A stretch of DNA of 51,666 bases from JACTOJ01 sp032335695 (GTDB lineage Bacteria; Bacillota; Clostridia; Clostridiales; Clostridiaceae). This document shows, in pieces, positions 19,201 through 26,994 of this stretch. The translations under genes and the position numbers were made by a program. The stretch is from positions 1 through 51,666 of the forward strand of contig NZ_JACTOJ010000030.1 of the NCBI RefSeq assembly GCF_032335695.1, written 5' to 3'. The notes below the pieces were generated by a model. It did not search any database. It was not told the origin of the DNA and saw only the letters and a program-made list of their open reading frames with translations. The stretch's first letter is position 1. Each line of letters begins with the position of its first letter.

Positions 19201-19967
19201 TGGTTATTCCTGGCTCTATAGGCTATGAAATAGATGAAAATAGGGGAATTATTTTAAAGGGTCAGCAAAAAGGATTAAATGGATTATATATAATTGATGC
19301 TGAATGGACAAACTATAGAGTGGAAGTAGCAGCTACAAAATTGTCTGGTGTGGAAGGGATTTATATAGGGGTAGGATTAACTAATATCTCTAAAGATAAA
19401 AAGAACGTAATTGAATATGCCGTTAATTATAATGGACACGCCACAGGCGTTAAAGTATATAAAAAAGGCGTAGAGGGATATACATTAGGAGATTATTCTT
19501 CTAGCACAGCAGCAGGAAACCTGAGAGCTGCCTGCTTGGAAGAACTAAATAATAACACTGAATATATGATTACTGTGGATTATGGAAATGAATCAGGTGA
19601 TAAGCTAATCTGTTCTTACTCAAGTGGTGAGTGGCAAAGTAAAATACTAGAATATAAATTGGAAAGTTATAATGATGAAATATTTAATGCTGTAACTAGG
19701 AACGAAAAGCAGGTATTTATAAAACTTGTAAATGCTGATAATATTGATAAAACAACAAAAATTATCATTGAAGATTTAAAGTTTGAACACTTAGGGAAAA
19801 TGGTTACTCTAACTGGGGAGGCTTCTCTTGTACATGTACCTAATGTTAATAAAAAAGGAGAAGAAATAATTAAACCCTGCCAAGCTGAAATATATTTTGA
19901 GGACAGCAGCGCAGTTATTAATATTCCAGCCAATTCTGTGAATGTATTAGTCCTAGACGTACAATAA
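16233..19967 (+). CDS. Large LamG-Ig-GH51 arabinofuranosidase without signal peptide
   Basis: A 1244-residue relative of the 12270 product. Order: LamG-like domain (~13-240), Ig-like domain (~245-330), GH51 start ISKTLYGLFYEDINNAADGG, beta insertion (~380-545), catalytic barrel with acid/base Glu722 (VGNENWG) and nucleophile Glu848 (VFVGEY), then a second LamG/DUF1080-like beta domain (~945-1180) set into the C-terminal sandwich. The start is certain: AAAAGGAGA precedes the ATG. The N terminus MINESNNTIDSKII is polar and has no export signal, odd for a protein of this build. It ends the importer/hydrolase operon. Confidence 0.88.
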   Translation: MINESNNTIDSKIIAKYGFDDIENAGKDSSLNKNNGIASGEVKPFISMVDGRLAARFTGGKSGTSYIKLPEKVFNKIDDCTGLCICTWVYLEKSYSVWERIFDFGKGIEGPYFFLTRNLRGVCFDRGELFADSGKTFPVGEWFHVAISIRGTKGGKLSNAGPIVYVNGEIAADGSISQTSSGNYRKLQEWFNTFKDENNYIKNYIGKSQYAADVDFSGALSDFRVYNTALDENEIVNIMCESIKDSDIVNLAKEKYLSLATDMINKDIYLPKSLMGEKVEVIWKSSDESILSSNGAIGNVVEPKGVTLAASLKKGEYVAKKEFNLSVIPKNLPTHVLTVKGDKEKIDISKTLYGLFYEDINNAADGGLYAELIKNRSFEAFTYDTYSTKSGENARSTGKNHTPLYGWYGDLNKVTVKNQGGLNEFLSIEDNEINSYYITAADGAKLYNRGFNDSNNHCAMFVRKGEKYIFTVWAKASEAAKIELQLLDKRGNAISDICVSEIDGGNVWKKYDKLNSVALTAAVTEYGQLALSFVGDVSIDMVSLMPENVWGFKEEKSSKTANLNYKKNHNYRLRKDLVEALVDLHPKFLRFPGGCISEGSYIWENVYDWKDSVGDVELRKENFNVWGYMMTMGLGYMEYFQLAEDLKATPLPVMACGVLCQARSDYANPAGGALRERYIKNFIDLIDFAINMDFENNKWSALRKSMGHEAAFDLHYLGVGNENWGTEFFANFEVFKAAIDEHMKVNYPGYELNIISTVGAQADDDAYQQGWKFLSGNLEESGTIRFTDGKESYEEAVSLYKKQKDYMETIADEHYYRSNDYLLNNADRYNYYYRSENYKETSKVFVGEYASTDKNTLAGAVAEAAVMTGFERNSDVVRLAATAPLFNKVVTDGQYRWTPDCIWFDDENVWRTPNYYVQQMFAKYLGDKLLETSFSSYRNGRLEQYSPKGGIEIAAGNADIIIKNVKVISNLDNSVILEQDFTKKLNPLWMVIPGSIGYEIDENRGIILKGQQKGLNGLYIIDAEWTNYRVEVAATKLSGVEGIYIGVGLTNISKDKKNVIEYAVNYNGHATGVKVYKKGVEGYTLGDYSSSTAAGNLRAACLEELNNNTEYMITVDYGNESGDKLICSYSSGEWQSKILEYKLESYNDEIFNAVTRNEKQVFIKLVNADNIDKTTKIIIEDLKFEHLGKMVTLTGEASLVHVPNVNKKGEEIIKPCQAEIYFEDSSAVINIPANSVNVLVLDVQ

Positions 19968-19968
19968 C

Positions 19969-20012
19969 TTTAAATCGGTATAAAAATCAACACTGATTTA
20001 AAGCAGAGCCTA
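19969..20012 (+). repeat. Intergenic hairpin repeat, copy C
   Basis: TTTAAATCGGT, ATAAAAATCA, ACTGATTTAAA and the tail GCAGAGCCTA repeat copies A and B with a few changes. It starts 2 bases after the GH51 stop codon and is followed by a terminator at 20026. Confidence 0.7.
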
Positions 20013-20025
20013 AAAATAAATTTAG

Positions 20026-20066
20026 AGGATTTAGTGCAAAAATGTAAAAGTACTAAATCCTTTTTT
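20026..20066 (+). terminator. Terminator of the arabinan operon
   Basis: A 10-bp stem AGGATTTAGT / ACTAAATCCT (20026-20035, 20052-20061) is followed by TTTTT. It separates the importer-GH51 operon from the lipoprotein GH43. Confidence 0.8.
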
Positions 20067-20102
20067 ACTAATAGTTTAATCTTGGATATAGGCGGTGAAT
20101 TC

Positions 20103-21512
20103 ATGATAAAGAAAAAATTAGTTATTGCTCTTTCAATACTTTTTTCTTTGAGTCTTTTAGGTTGTGATTCAAAGGTGGATAAAGAAGGAGGTTTAAGCAA
20201 ATTGAAGCTTTCAGACAATATTCCTAAGGAAAAGTTAATGGATGAATCTATTATAGATGATAGCAGCAAATGGGGAACATTAAATACACATGATCCATCA
20301 ATATTTAAAGATGGGGATACTTACTATGTCTTTTCTACAGATGCTAGGATAGGCGGCTCAGTAGCACCGGGGATAGAAGTGAGAAAGTCAAAGGATATGA
20401 TAAATTGGCAATATGTTGGTCAGGCACTGAAGGGCGTTCCTGCTGAAGCCGAGGAGTGGACAGGAGCTCAAGGCTTATGGGCCCCTGATGTGACAAAGAT
20501 AGGAGAATATTATTATTTATATTACGCAGCTTCCTCCTTTGGGAAAAATACTTCCTATATAGGTCTTGAGAGAAGCAAATCCATAGAAGGGCCTTGGGAG
20601 GACATGGGATGTGTAGTTAAAACCGAAGAAGGAGACAATATGAATGCAATAGATCCTAATATTGTATTTGATGATGAAGGAAGTCTGTGGTTAAGCTATG
20701 GTTCATTTTGGACTGGAATATACATTCTTAAACTAGATAAAAATACAGGAAAGCCCGAGGATAAAGAAGATAAGGGTAAAAATATAGCTTCAAGAAGCAG
20801 TTCAGTCAGCGGTGCTGTGGAGGGACCTTACATAATATATAATGATAAGCAAAAGAAATATTATTTATTTGAATCCTATGATTCTTTGGCTAAGGATTAC
20901 AATGTAAGAGTGGGAAGAGCAGATAAAATAGATGGACCCTATGTGGATATAGAAGGAAATGACTTGACAGATACCACCATAGATCCAAATAAAGTAGGAA
21001 ACAAGATTTTAGGAGGCTACAAATTTGCAGATACTGTTGGCTGGATGGCACCAGGTCACAATTCAGTTTTGAAGGATGGAGAAGATTATTATATTTTCCA
21101 CCATGCAAGAGTAGAAAATGAAGTGAATTGGTTCTATTTAAATGTAAGGAAAATAGTATGGTCTGAAGATGGATGGCCTATGGTTTCAACTGAAAGATAT
21201 GCAGGGGAGAAAGAAGAGAAAATAGATAAAGCTTTAGTTCCTGGAAAATGGGATGTAATTATTCTTAAAAAAGATGATAATGGAATAATCTCTTCGAAAG
21301 AATATGATTTAAAGAAAAATGGCAGAGTAAACGGAGGAACTTGGGAGCTTAGTGGAGATAATTCATTGACCATAAAACTTTCAGATAAAAAAGAGGATAC
21401 TTATAAATGCAAAATTCTCCCTGCTTGGGATTATGAAAATAATAGAAGAACTATAGTTTTTACAGGAATAAATAAAAATGGCTTGGCTATCTGGGGAAAG
21501 ATGAAGAAATAA
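20103..21512 (+). CDS. Lipoprotein GH43 endo-arabinanase
   Basis: A 469-residue surface lipoprotein: signal peptide with lipobox SLLGC (Cys21). The GH43 propeller follows, with THDPSIFKDGDTYYVFSTD holding the general base Asp, NAIDPNIVFDDEG, and the acid Glu in AVEGPYIIY. Residues about 370-469 (VPGKWDVIIL to the end) form the extra beta-barrel domain found at the C terminus of endo-1,5-alpha-L-arabinanases such as AbnB. It should cut the arabinan backbone at the cell surface, feeding the importer upstream. An earlier in-frame ATG at 20034 would put a polar, terminator-encoded segment before the signal peptide; GGCGGTGAA before 20103 supports the later start. Confidence 0.9.
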   Translation: MIKKKLVIALSILFSLSLLGCDSKVDKEGGLSKLKLSDNIPKEKLMDESIIDDSSKWGTLNTHDPSIFKDGDTYYVFSTDARIGGSVAPGIEVRKSKDMINWQYVGQALKGVPAEAEEWTGAQGLWAPDVTKIGEYYYLYYAASSFGKNTSYIGLERSKSIEGPWEDMGCVVKTEEGDNMNAIDPNIVFDDEGSLWLSYGSFWTGIYILKLDKNTGKPEDKEDKGKNIASRSSSVSGAVEGPYIIYNDKQKKYYLFESYDSLAKDYNVRVGRADKIDGPYVDIEGNDLTDTTIDPNKVGNKILGGYKFADTVGWMAPGHNSVLKDGEDYYIFHHARVENEVNWFYLNVRKIVWSEDGWPMVSTERYAGEKEEKIDKALVPGKWDVIILKKDDNGIISSKEYDLKKNGRVNGGTWELSGDNSLTIKLSDKKEDTYKCKILPAWDYENNRRTIVFTGINKNGLAIWGKMKK

Positions 21513-21611
21513 ATAATAACATATACTAAAAAAGTTCATATAGTATTTAAAAAATATAAAATATGTAGTAAAATTAATGATGACAAGTGTATATACAGGG
21601 GTGAACTAAAA

Positions 21612-22358
21612 ATGGAAGAATTACAGCCGCATATAAGATTAAATTCTGCCCAGTCAGCAAAGTATGCCATCCTGCCTGGAGATCCTAAAAGAGTGGACGC
21701 GGTTAAAGAATTTTTAAAGGACTGTGTAGATTTAGCTTATAATAGAGAATACAAAAGCTGCAGTGGGTTTTATAAAGGGGTAAAGGTGATAGTTATATCC
21801 ACAGGAATTGGAGGCCCATCAGCTTCTATTGCAGTAGAGGAATTAAAAAATATTGGGGTTGATACATTAATAAGGATAGGCAGCTGCGGCGCTTACCAGC
21901 CCAATATGAAACTTGGAGATCTGATAATAGCTTCCGCAGCAGTTAGAGATGAGGGTACGTCAAAAGCATACATAGAAGATATATATCCAGCTTTTGCTGA
22001 TACCGAATTACTATTATCTCTAGTAGAAAGTGCTAAAGATAATAATATTAAATATCATTGCGGTGTTGTGAGAAGTCACGATGCTCTTTATGCAGATAAT
22101 GACGAAGAGAAGGATAAGTATTGGGCAAGCAGGGGAGTGCTTGGAGCAGATATGGAAACAGCAGCTATTTTCGTGGCAGGATCTCTAAGAAAACTTAAAA
22201 CTGCTTCTGTATTAAATGTGGTAGTAGAAAGCAATGGAAGCTTTGAAGAAGGCATAAGTAATTATGTAAAAGGAGAAAATGCTACTAAAGCAGGGGAAAG
22301 AAAAGAGATACTCACGGCCTTAGAGGCCATAGTAAAATTAGAAAATACAATTAAATAA
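21612..22358 (+). CDS. Nucleoside phosphorylase (uridine/purine phosphorylase family)
   Basis: A 248-residue trimer/hexamer-type NP-I phosphorylase that splits a nucleoside with phosphate into base and ribose-1-phosphate. Seen: PGDPKRV phosphate loop (~23-29), GGPSASIAVEELKNIG, RIGSCGAY (~92-99), and the ribose-binding DMETAAIF near 180-187. The base specificity is not readable; uridine phosphorylase-like by overall order. The start has AGGGGTGAA. It begins a tight run with ECF transporter genes and a nicotinamidase-like hydrolase, which suggests a nucleoside or nicotinamide riboside as substrate (inference). Confidence 0.88.
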   Translation: MEELQPHIRLNSAQSAKYAILPGDPKRVDAVKEFLKDCVDLAYNREYKSCSGFYKGVKVIVISTGIGGPSASIAVEELKNIGVDTLIRIGSCGAYQPNMKLGDLIIASAAVRDEGTSKAYIEDIYPAFADTELLLSLVESAKDNNIKYHCGVVRSHDALYADNDEEKDKYWASRGVLGADMETAAIFVAGSLRKLKTASVLNVVVESNGSFEEGISNYVKGENATKAGERKEILTALEAIVKLENTIK

Positions 22359-22370
22359 GGGGGAATTTTA

Positions 22371-22973
22371 ATGAAAAAAAGAAGTATGTGGAGCTTAAAG
22401 CTTTCCACAGCTACATTGGTGCTCATACCAGCAGCAGTGGGGATTAATTATATTGGAAAGGCTTTTGCAGAGGCACTTAAGCTTCCACTATGGCTTGATT
22501 CCATAGGTACAATTCTTGCAAGCATGCTAGCAGGACCAATAGCAGGGGCCATAGGAGGAGCTATAAATAATATAATTTATGGATTAACTTTGTCTCCTAT
22601 ATCATTTATATATGCTGCTACTAGTGTAGCTATAGGTTTAGTGGTAGGAGTACTTGCATATAAAGGATGGGTAAAAAACATTGCAAGGGCTGTTATACTT
22701 GGACTTATAGTAGCTCTCGTATCTGCAGTAGTATCCACACCTATAAACATAGCTTTCTGGGGAGGTACTACAGGTAATTTCTGGGGAGATGCAGTTTTTG
22801 CGTATTTTACAGCTCACGGAAGTCCAATGTTTATAGCATCTTTTATAGATGAGATTTTAGTGGATTTACCAGATAAGTTGGTAGTAGTAATAATATCATT
22901 TTTCATTTTTAAAGGACTTCCTAAAAAGCTTACCATATTATACAGCAATGACAATGAAATAGAAGAATTATAA
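22371..22973 (+). CDS. ECF transporter substrate-binding (S) component
   Basis: A 200-residue membrane protein with about five or six helices and many small residues, such as SMLAGPIAGAIGGAINNIIYG and two similar later helices. This is the outline of an S component, which binds a vitamin-like ligand and docks on EcfT/EcfA. I do not recognise the ligand subgroup. The gene starts 12 bases after the phosphorylase with AAGGGGGAA. Its stop codon TAA lies within the 9-bp sequence duplicated by the adjacent inserted element. Confidence 0.82.
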   Translation: MKKRSMWSLKLSTATLVLIPAAVGINYIGKAFAEALKLPLWLDSIGTILASMLAGPIAGAIGGAINNIIYGLTLSPISFIYAATSVAIGLVVGVLAYKGWVKNIARAVILGLIVALVSAVVSTPINIAFWGGTTGNFWGDAVFAYFTAHGSPMFIASFIDEILVDLPDKLVVVIISFFIFKGLPKKLTILYSNDNEIEEL

Positions 22974-22977
22974 GAAG

Positions 22978-23292
22978 AAAAATGGGACTGTTGAACAATA
23001 AAGATTAAGTTATTTTAAAGAGAAATAGATAAGAATGAATTAATAAATAAGAATTAAGAAGTAAAAATGAAGGTGAAAAATTCAATATTGATGAATTTTT
23101 TATAAATTTACAATTATTATTTTTCTTGTAGCAAATTGCAGCAAGAATAAAATAAAAGAAATCGGCTCTCACAAAGAGACGGTTTCCTCAATAATTATTA
23201 ATTTTTAACTATTATTTCTTACTTGAAATTTGTACCTTAGGAATCTTATCTTAATATCTTAAAAAAATAATCTTTTGCCACAGTCCCATTTC
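22978..23292 (+). mobile_element. MITE-like insertion with 9-bp target duplication
   Basis: A 315-bp non-coding segment between the S and T genes. Ends are inverted repeats: AAATGGGACTGT at 22979-22990 region and ACAGTCCCATTT at 23280-23291, with weaker pairing continuing about 35-40 bases inward. It is flanked on both sides by TATAAGAAG (22969-22977 and 23293-23301), a target duplication. Removing the element and one copy joins the S stop codon directly to AAGAAGGAGATAATA and the T start, a normal 20-base operon spacing. An internal imperfect hairpin is at about 23159-23188. No transposase is encoded. The parent family is not known to me. Confidence 0.85.
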
Positions 23293-23312
23293 TATAAGAA
23301 GGAGATAATATT

Positions 23313-24089
23313 TTGAAGCCTTTAAGCTTATACCAGGAAAGAGATACAGTAATTCATAAAATCAGCGCTATATCAAAAATTATATATATTTTTGCAGCAA
23401 TTTTTATACCTATAATATTAGTAAGCAAATTAGCAGGAGCAATAGCAATATTAATAAGTATTGCAATACTTATTAAAGGAAGGGTATTAAAAAAAGTTAT
23501 CCCTTTAATAGCTTTAATAGCTGTAGTGCTCTTATCAGTAATCCTAATACAAGGACTTTTTAGGCATGGAAACAAAACAGTAGTACTAGCACTTGGAACA
23601 ATTAAGTTCTATAAAGAAGGCCTTTATTTTGCTTTTGGAGTATGTATAAGAGTTATAAACATATTGCTTTCCTTTTGTGTTCTGATCCTTACCACAAAGC
23701 CTTCCGATTTAGTTGAGGCCCTAGTTAGAAAAGGCTTATCTCCAAGAATAGGTTATGTATTAGCATCCGTGCTGCAGATTATACCTCAAATGTCCTCTGC
23801 CATGGGGAAGATAACAGATGCTCAAAGATCCAGAGGAATGGAGACAGAAGGAAAACTCTTAACCAGAGTAAAGGCTTTTTTCCCTCTTTTAGGACCAGTA
23901 GTAATGGATTCTCTAATAAACACTAGGGAGAGATCTATGGCTCTTGAGGTAAGAGGCTTTAACTCAAGCTGCAAAAAAACATTTTTAAATGAAGAAAAAA
24001 ATTATAGGTACAATTTAATTATAAACTTTGTGCTGCTAGTGAGCGTTGTTTGTGCCTTAGTATGGAGGGGTGTTCAGTGGCTAAGATAA
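23313..24089 (+). CDS. ecfT: ECF transporter transmembrane component EcfT
   Basis: A 258-residue membrane scaffold joining the S component to the ATPases. Hydrophobic helices fill residues ~22-60, 65-85, 110-125 and 230-255. The coupling region with the conserved Ala-Arg-Gly type motifs appears as AQRSRGMETEG (~171) and RERSMALEVRGF (~206). The start is a TTG after AAGGAG. The inserted element at 22978 separates it from the S gene; it overlaps the first ATPase gene by 13 bases. Confidence 0.88.
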   Translation: MKPLSLYQERDTVIHKISAISKIIYIFAAIFIPIILVSKLAGAIAILISIAILIKGRVLKKVIPLIALIAVVLLSVILIQGLFRHGNKTVVLALGTIKFYKEGLYFAFGVCIRVINILLSFCVLILTTKPSDLVEALVRKGLSPRIGYVLASVLQIIPQMSSAMGKITDAQRSRGMETEGKLLTRVKAFFPLLGPVVMDSLINTRERSMALEVRGFNSSCKKTFLNEEKNYRYNLIINFVLLVSVVCALVWRGVQWLR

Positions 24090-24928
24090 GGGTAGACAAT
24101 TTAAAGTATAGATATCCTCTAAATAAGGAATTAGCTATAAAAGGAATATCCTTTTCCATAGAAGAGGGAGAATTTATAGGGGTAATAGGGGAAAATCAGT
24201 CCGGGAAATCTACAATTTGTCAGGCTTTAGTAGGCTTAGTTCCTCACTTTTACAAGGGAGCCTATGGCGGAAAAGTGCTGATAGATGATATAGAGGTAGG
24301 GAAAGCTGATATAAGCAGCATTTCAAGCAAGGTAGGGATAGTGTTTCAAAACCCTTTTACCCAGGTGTCAGGAGCTAAGCTTACAGTTTATGAAGAGGTA
24401 GCCTTTGGCCTTGAGAATCTTGGCTTTCCTAGACAAGAAATGATGGAAAGAGTTGAAGAAGCACTTAAGTTACTTGATATATATGAACTTAAAAATAAAA
24501 ATCCTTTTGATTTATCTGGAGGACAGATGCAGAGAATGGCTATAGCTAGTATCATAGCTATGAATCCTCAGGTAATAATACTGGATGAGCCAACTTCCCA
24601 GTTGGATCCTCAAGGTTCTGAAGAAGTATTTAAAGCAATTCAAGAGCTCAGCAGGCAAGGCAAGACCATAATAATGGTGGAGCACAAAATGGAGAAAATA
24701 GCTAAGTATTCAGATAGAGTAATGCTTTTAAATAGAGGAGAATTAATAGCTCTTGATGAGCCTAGAAAAATATTTTCCAGGGATGATATAAATAGCTATG
24801 GCATTCAAGAACCAGTATACACAAGAATCTGCAAGGGGCTTAATATAAAAGACAACAAAACAGGATTGTATCCTGTGACCTTGGAAGAGGCTTATGATTT
24901 GGTGGTGAATTTTAATGGAGAAAATTAA
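24077..24928 (+). CDS. ecfA: ECF transporter ATPase EcfA (first)
   Basis: A 283-residue ATP-binding subunit. Walker A is GENQSGKST, the Q-loop VFQNPFTQ, the signature LSGGQMQRMAIAS, Walker B VIILDEPTSQLD and the switch His in VEHKM; all are intact. The frame is open from 24050, but GGAGGGG at 24064-24070 supports the GTG at 24077, which overlaps the ecfT end. The next ATPase gene overlaps it by 14 bases, so the two are probably translationally coupled and form the EcfA-EcfA' heterodimer. Confidence 0.92.
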   Translation: MAKIRVDNLKYRYPLNKELAIKGISFSIEEGEFIGVIGENQSGKSTICQALVGLVPHFYKGAYGGKVLIDDIEVGKADISSISSKVGIVFQNPFTQVSGAKLTVYEEVAFGLENLGFPRQEMMERVEEALKLLDIYELKNKNPFDLSGGQMQRMAIASIIAMNPQVIILDEPTSQLDPQGSEEVFKAIQELSRQGKTIIMVEHKMEKIAKYSDRVMLLNRGELIALDEPRKIFSRDDINSYGIQEPVYTRICKGLNIKDNKTGLYPVTLEEAYDLVVNFNGEN

Positions 24929-25712
24929 TATAAAAGTTGAGAATTTAACCTTTTCCTATGGAGAAGAAGAAGTATTAAAAGGAATAGATTTGGAATTTGA
25001 TAATAGATCTACAGCAATAATAGGACAAAATGGTGCAGGTAAATCTACTTTTGTAAAATTGCTTAAAGGACTATTAAAGCCAACGGGAGGAAACGTAATT
25101 ATAAAAGAAACAAATACTAAGGATTCTACAGCAGCAAAGCTGGCAAAATTTATAGGTATGGTATTTCAAAATCCTAATGATCAGATTTTTAAAAATAAAG
25201 TCATAGATGAGATAATGTTTGGACCGCTAAATATAGGCTTAAGCTACCAAAAAGCTTTAGAAAATTCCGAAAAAGCTTTGAAGCTTTCGGGATTAAAAGG
25301 TCTTGAAAATAGCAATCCTTACGATTTAAGTCTTTCTGAAAGAAAGCTCATAACCATAGCTTCCATAGTGGCTATGGACACTGATATAATAATATTTGAT
25401 GAGCCTACTATTGCTCAAGATTATGCAGGAAAAGAAAAGATAAAAGAAATAATTCGATATTTAGTAAGTGAAGGAAAACTTGTAATAACTATCATTCACG
25501 ATATGGATTTTGTAGCAGAGGTATTTGAAAGAACCATAGTATTTACTTCAGGAAAGGTATCGCTAGATGGAGATACAAAAGAGGTTTATTCTCAGGAAGA
25601 AATTTTAAAAAGTGCATATCTTGAAAAGCCTCATGTGCTGCAGCTTTCTGAAAGATTGGGCTTTAAAGAAACTGTTTTGACAGTAGAGGATTTTATTAAG
25701 CGCTACAAGTGA
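24915..25712 (+). CDS. ecfA': ECF transporter ATPase EcfA' (degenerate signature)
   Basis: A 265-residue second ATP-binding subunit. Walker A GQNGAGKST, Q-loop VFQNPNDQ, Walker B IIIFDEPTIAQD and switch His in IIHDMD are intact. The ABC signature reads LSLSERK in place of LSGGQ, so one of the two ATP sites of the heterodimer may be weak or inactive. It overlaps ecfA and is followed 39 bases later by the nicotinamidase-like gene. Confidence 0.9.
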   Translation: MEKINIKVENLTFSYGEEEVLKGIDLEFDNRSTAIIGQNGAGKSTFVKLLKGLLKPTGGNVIIKETNTKDSTAAKLAKFIGMVFQNPNDQIFKNKVIDEIMFGPLNIGLSYQKALENSEKALKLSGLKGLENSNPYDLSLSERKLITIASIVAMDTDIIIFDEPTIAQDYAGKEKIKEIIRYLVSEGKLVITIIHDMDFVAEVFERTIVFTSGKVSLDGDTKEVYSQEEILKSAYLEKPHVLQLSERLGFKETVLTVEDFIKRYK

Positions 25713-25751
25713 TAAGCGAGAGATAAAAAATAATAGATAGGAGTTGATTTT

Positions 25752-26432
25752 ATGAGAAAGATTGATGATAGAAAGGCATTTTTAAGAGAAGCTGAAAAAA
25801 CACTGGACAATATAATGACTTCTTTTGAAAATATTCCTGTGCTTAAAGCAGAGGAATTTGAAAAGAAAAATACTGCACTTATAAATGTAGACATAATAAA
25901 TGGCTTTTGCAAGGAAGGAAATTTAAGCTCTGATAGAGTGCTAAAAATAATACCTGATGCAGTGAGAATAAATGCTTTGTTTAAGGACTTGGAAAAAGTA
26001 TTCTTCTTAGATTGCCATCCTGAAAAGGCTGAGGAGTTTAAAGCTTATGTATCGCACTGCATAGAGGGCAGCCAGGAAGTTGAGCTTGTAGATGAACTTA
26101 AGCCTTTTGCAGCAGAAAAAGCACTGCTCTGCAAAAAGAACAGCGTTAACGGATTTTTAGCTCCTCAATACCAGCAGTGGTTAAAGGAACATAAAGATAT
26201 AACTAATATTATTGTTATAGGTGATGTAACTGATATATGTATATTAAATTTTTGTCTGGCTCAAAGATGCTATTTTAATGAAAATAATATATCAGGTAGA
26301 GTTATAGTGCCTTTAAGTGCTGTGGAAACCTTTGATTTAGATATAACAAATCACCAAGGTGATTTAATGAATTTATTTTCTATATATAATATGCGAGGAA
26401 ATGGTATAGAAATTGTAGAAGATATAATTTAA
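25752..26432 (+). CDS. Nicotinamidase-like cysteine hydrolase (isochorismatase fold)
   Basis: A 226-residue cysteine hydrolase. The catalytic triad of PncA-type enzymes is visible: Asp47 in NVDIINGFC, Lys128 or Lys129 in LLCKKNS, and Cys163 in GDVTDICI. A metal site typical of nicotinamidases, absent from isochorismatases, is suggested by Asp87 and His89 (LDCHP) and His102 (SHCIEGS). It should deamidate nicotinamide or a similar amide. The first ~35 residues are an extra N-terminal segment. It has AGGAGTTG upstream and follows the ECF ATPase genes, implying that the amide comes from the imported compound. Confidence 0.82.
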   Translation: MRKIDDRKAFLREAEKTLDNIMTSFENIPVLKAEEFEKKNTALINVDIINGFCKEGNLSSDRVLKIIPDAVRINALFKDLEKVFFLDCHPEKAEEFKAYVSHCIEGSQEVELVDELKPFAAEKALLCKKNSVNGFLAPQYQQWLKEHKDITNIIVIGDVTDICILNFCLAQRCYFNENNISGRVIVPLSAVETFDLDITNHQGDLMNLFSIYNMRGNGIEIVEDII

Positions 26433-26549
26433 AACAGCAGATAAAATAATTATCCACCCTCCTATTTTCACAAAATGAATAATATGATAATATAATAATA
26501 TATACTATTAATAGATAATTATTCTTTTGATATAGAAAGGTAGAGAATT

Positions 26550-26768
26550 ATGGAAAATAAAAATGCAGAAATAATGGATAAGTTAACTAAGGTTTGTATA
26601 TGCAAAGCTATACCTCGTTCAAAAATGAAGGCAGTAATAAAAGAGGGAGCTCACACCGTTGAGGCTGTTAGAAAAGCAACAGGAGCTGGCTCTGGTTCCT
26701 GTGGTGGAAGAAGATGCACTCCTAAAATAGAAGCACTTATAGAAGCTCATAAAAATGGAGAGTTTTAA
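26550..26768 (+). CDS. BFD-like [2Fe-2S]-binding protein
   Basis: A 72-residue protein with the bacterioferritin-associated ferredoxin fold. Cluster ligands are Cys16 and Cys18 (VCICK) and Cys51 and Cys56 (GSCGGRRC), with the intervening TVEAVRKATGAGSGS helix-loop. Such stand-alone domains accept or donate single electrons; the partner is unknown. The start has GAAAGGTAGAG. It has its own upstream region of 117 bases and a strong terminator just after it, so it is probably a single gene. Confidence 0.88.
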   Translation: MENKNAEIMDKLTKVCICKAIPRSKMKAVIKEGAHTVEAVRKATGAGSGSCGGRRCTPKIEALIEAHKNGEF

Positions 26769-26780
26769 CGTAACATAACT

Positions 26781-26822
26781 AAAAAACAAGAGGTTGAACA
26801 GGTTTCAATCTCTTGTTTTTTG
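26781..26822 (+). terminator. Strong terminator after the BFD-like gene
   Basis: A long stem around AAGAGGTTGA / TCAATCTCTT with flanking AAAAACA/TGTTTTTT arms. The core at 26788-26815 is 26 of 28 bases identical to the terminator at 30163-30190. Confidence 0.9.
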
Positions 26823-26956
26823 TATAAATGAAAAATAAAATTGATTAATTGTAAGTAAAATAGACAATAGAGTGATATTTTCGCAAAAAAAAACCCTTTG
26901 TGTTAATTAATAATGTAATAAATATATTTTAAAAATATTTATTTGTTAAAATTTTC

Positions 26957-26994
26957 TAGTAAACATTTACATTTACTAATTTTAAAATTATAAT
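26957..26994 (+). promoter_or_regulatory. Probable GH48 promoter with operator-like palindrome
   Basis: TTTACA (26966-26971) and TATAAT (26989-26994) are 17 bases apart. The inverted repeat TAGTAAA / TTTACTA (26957-26963, 26972-26978) straddles the -35, and its left half with the centre reads GTAAACATTTAC, cre-like. A leader of about 340 bases would follow; the rest of 26823-27341 shows only AT-rich sequence. Confidence 0.55.
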
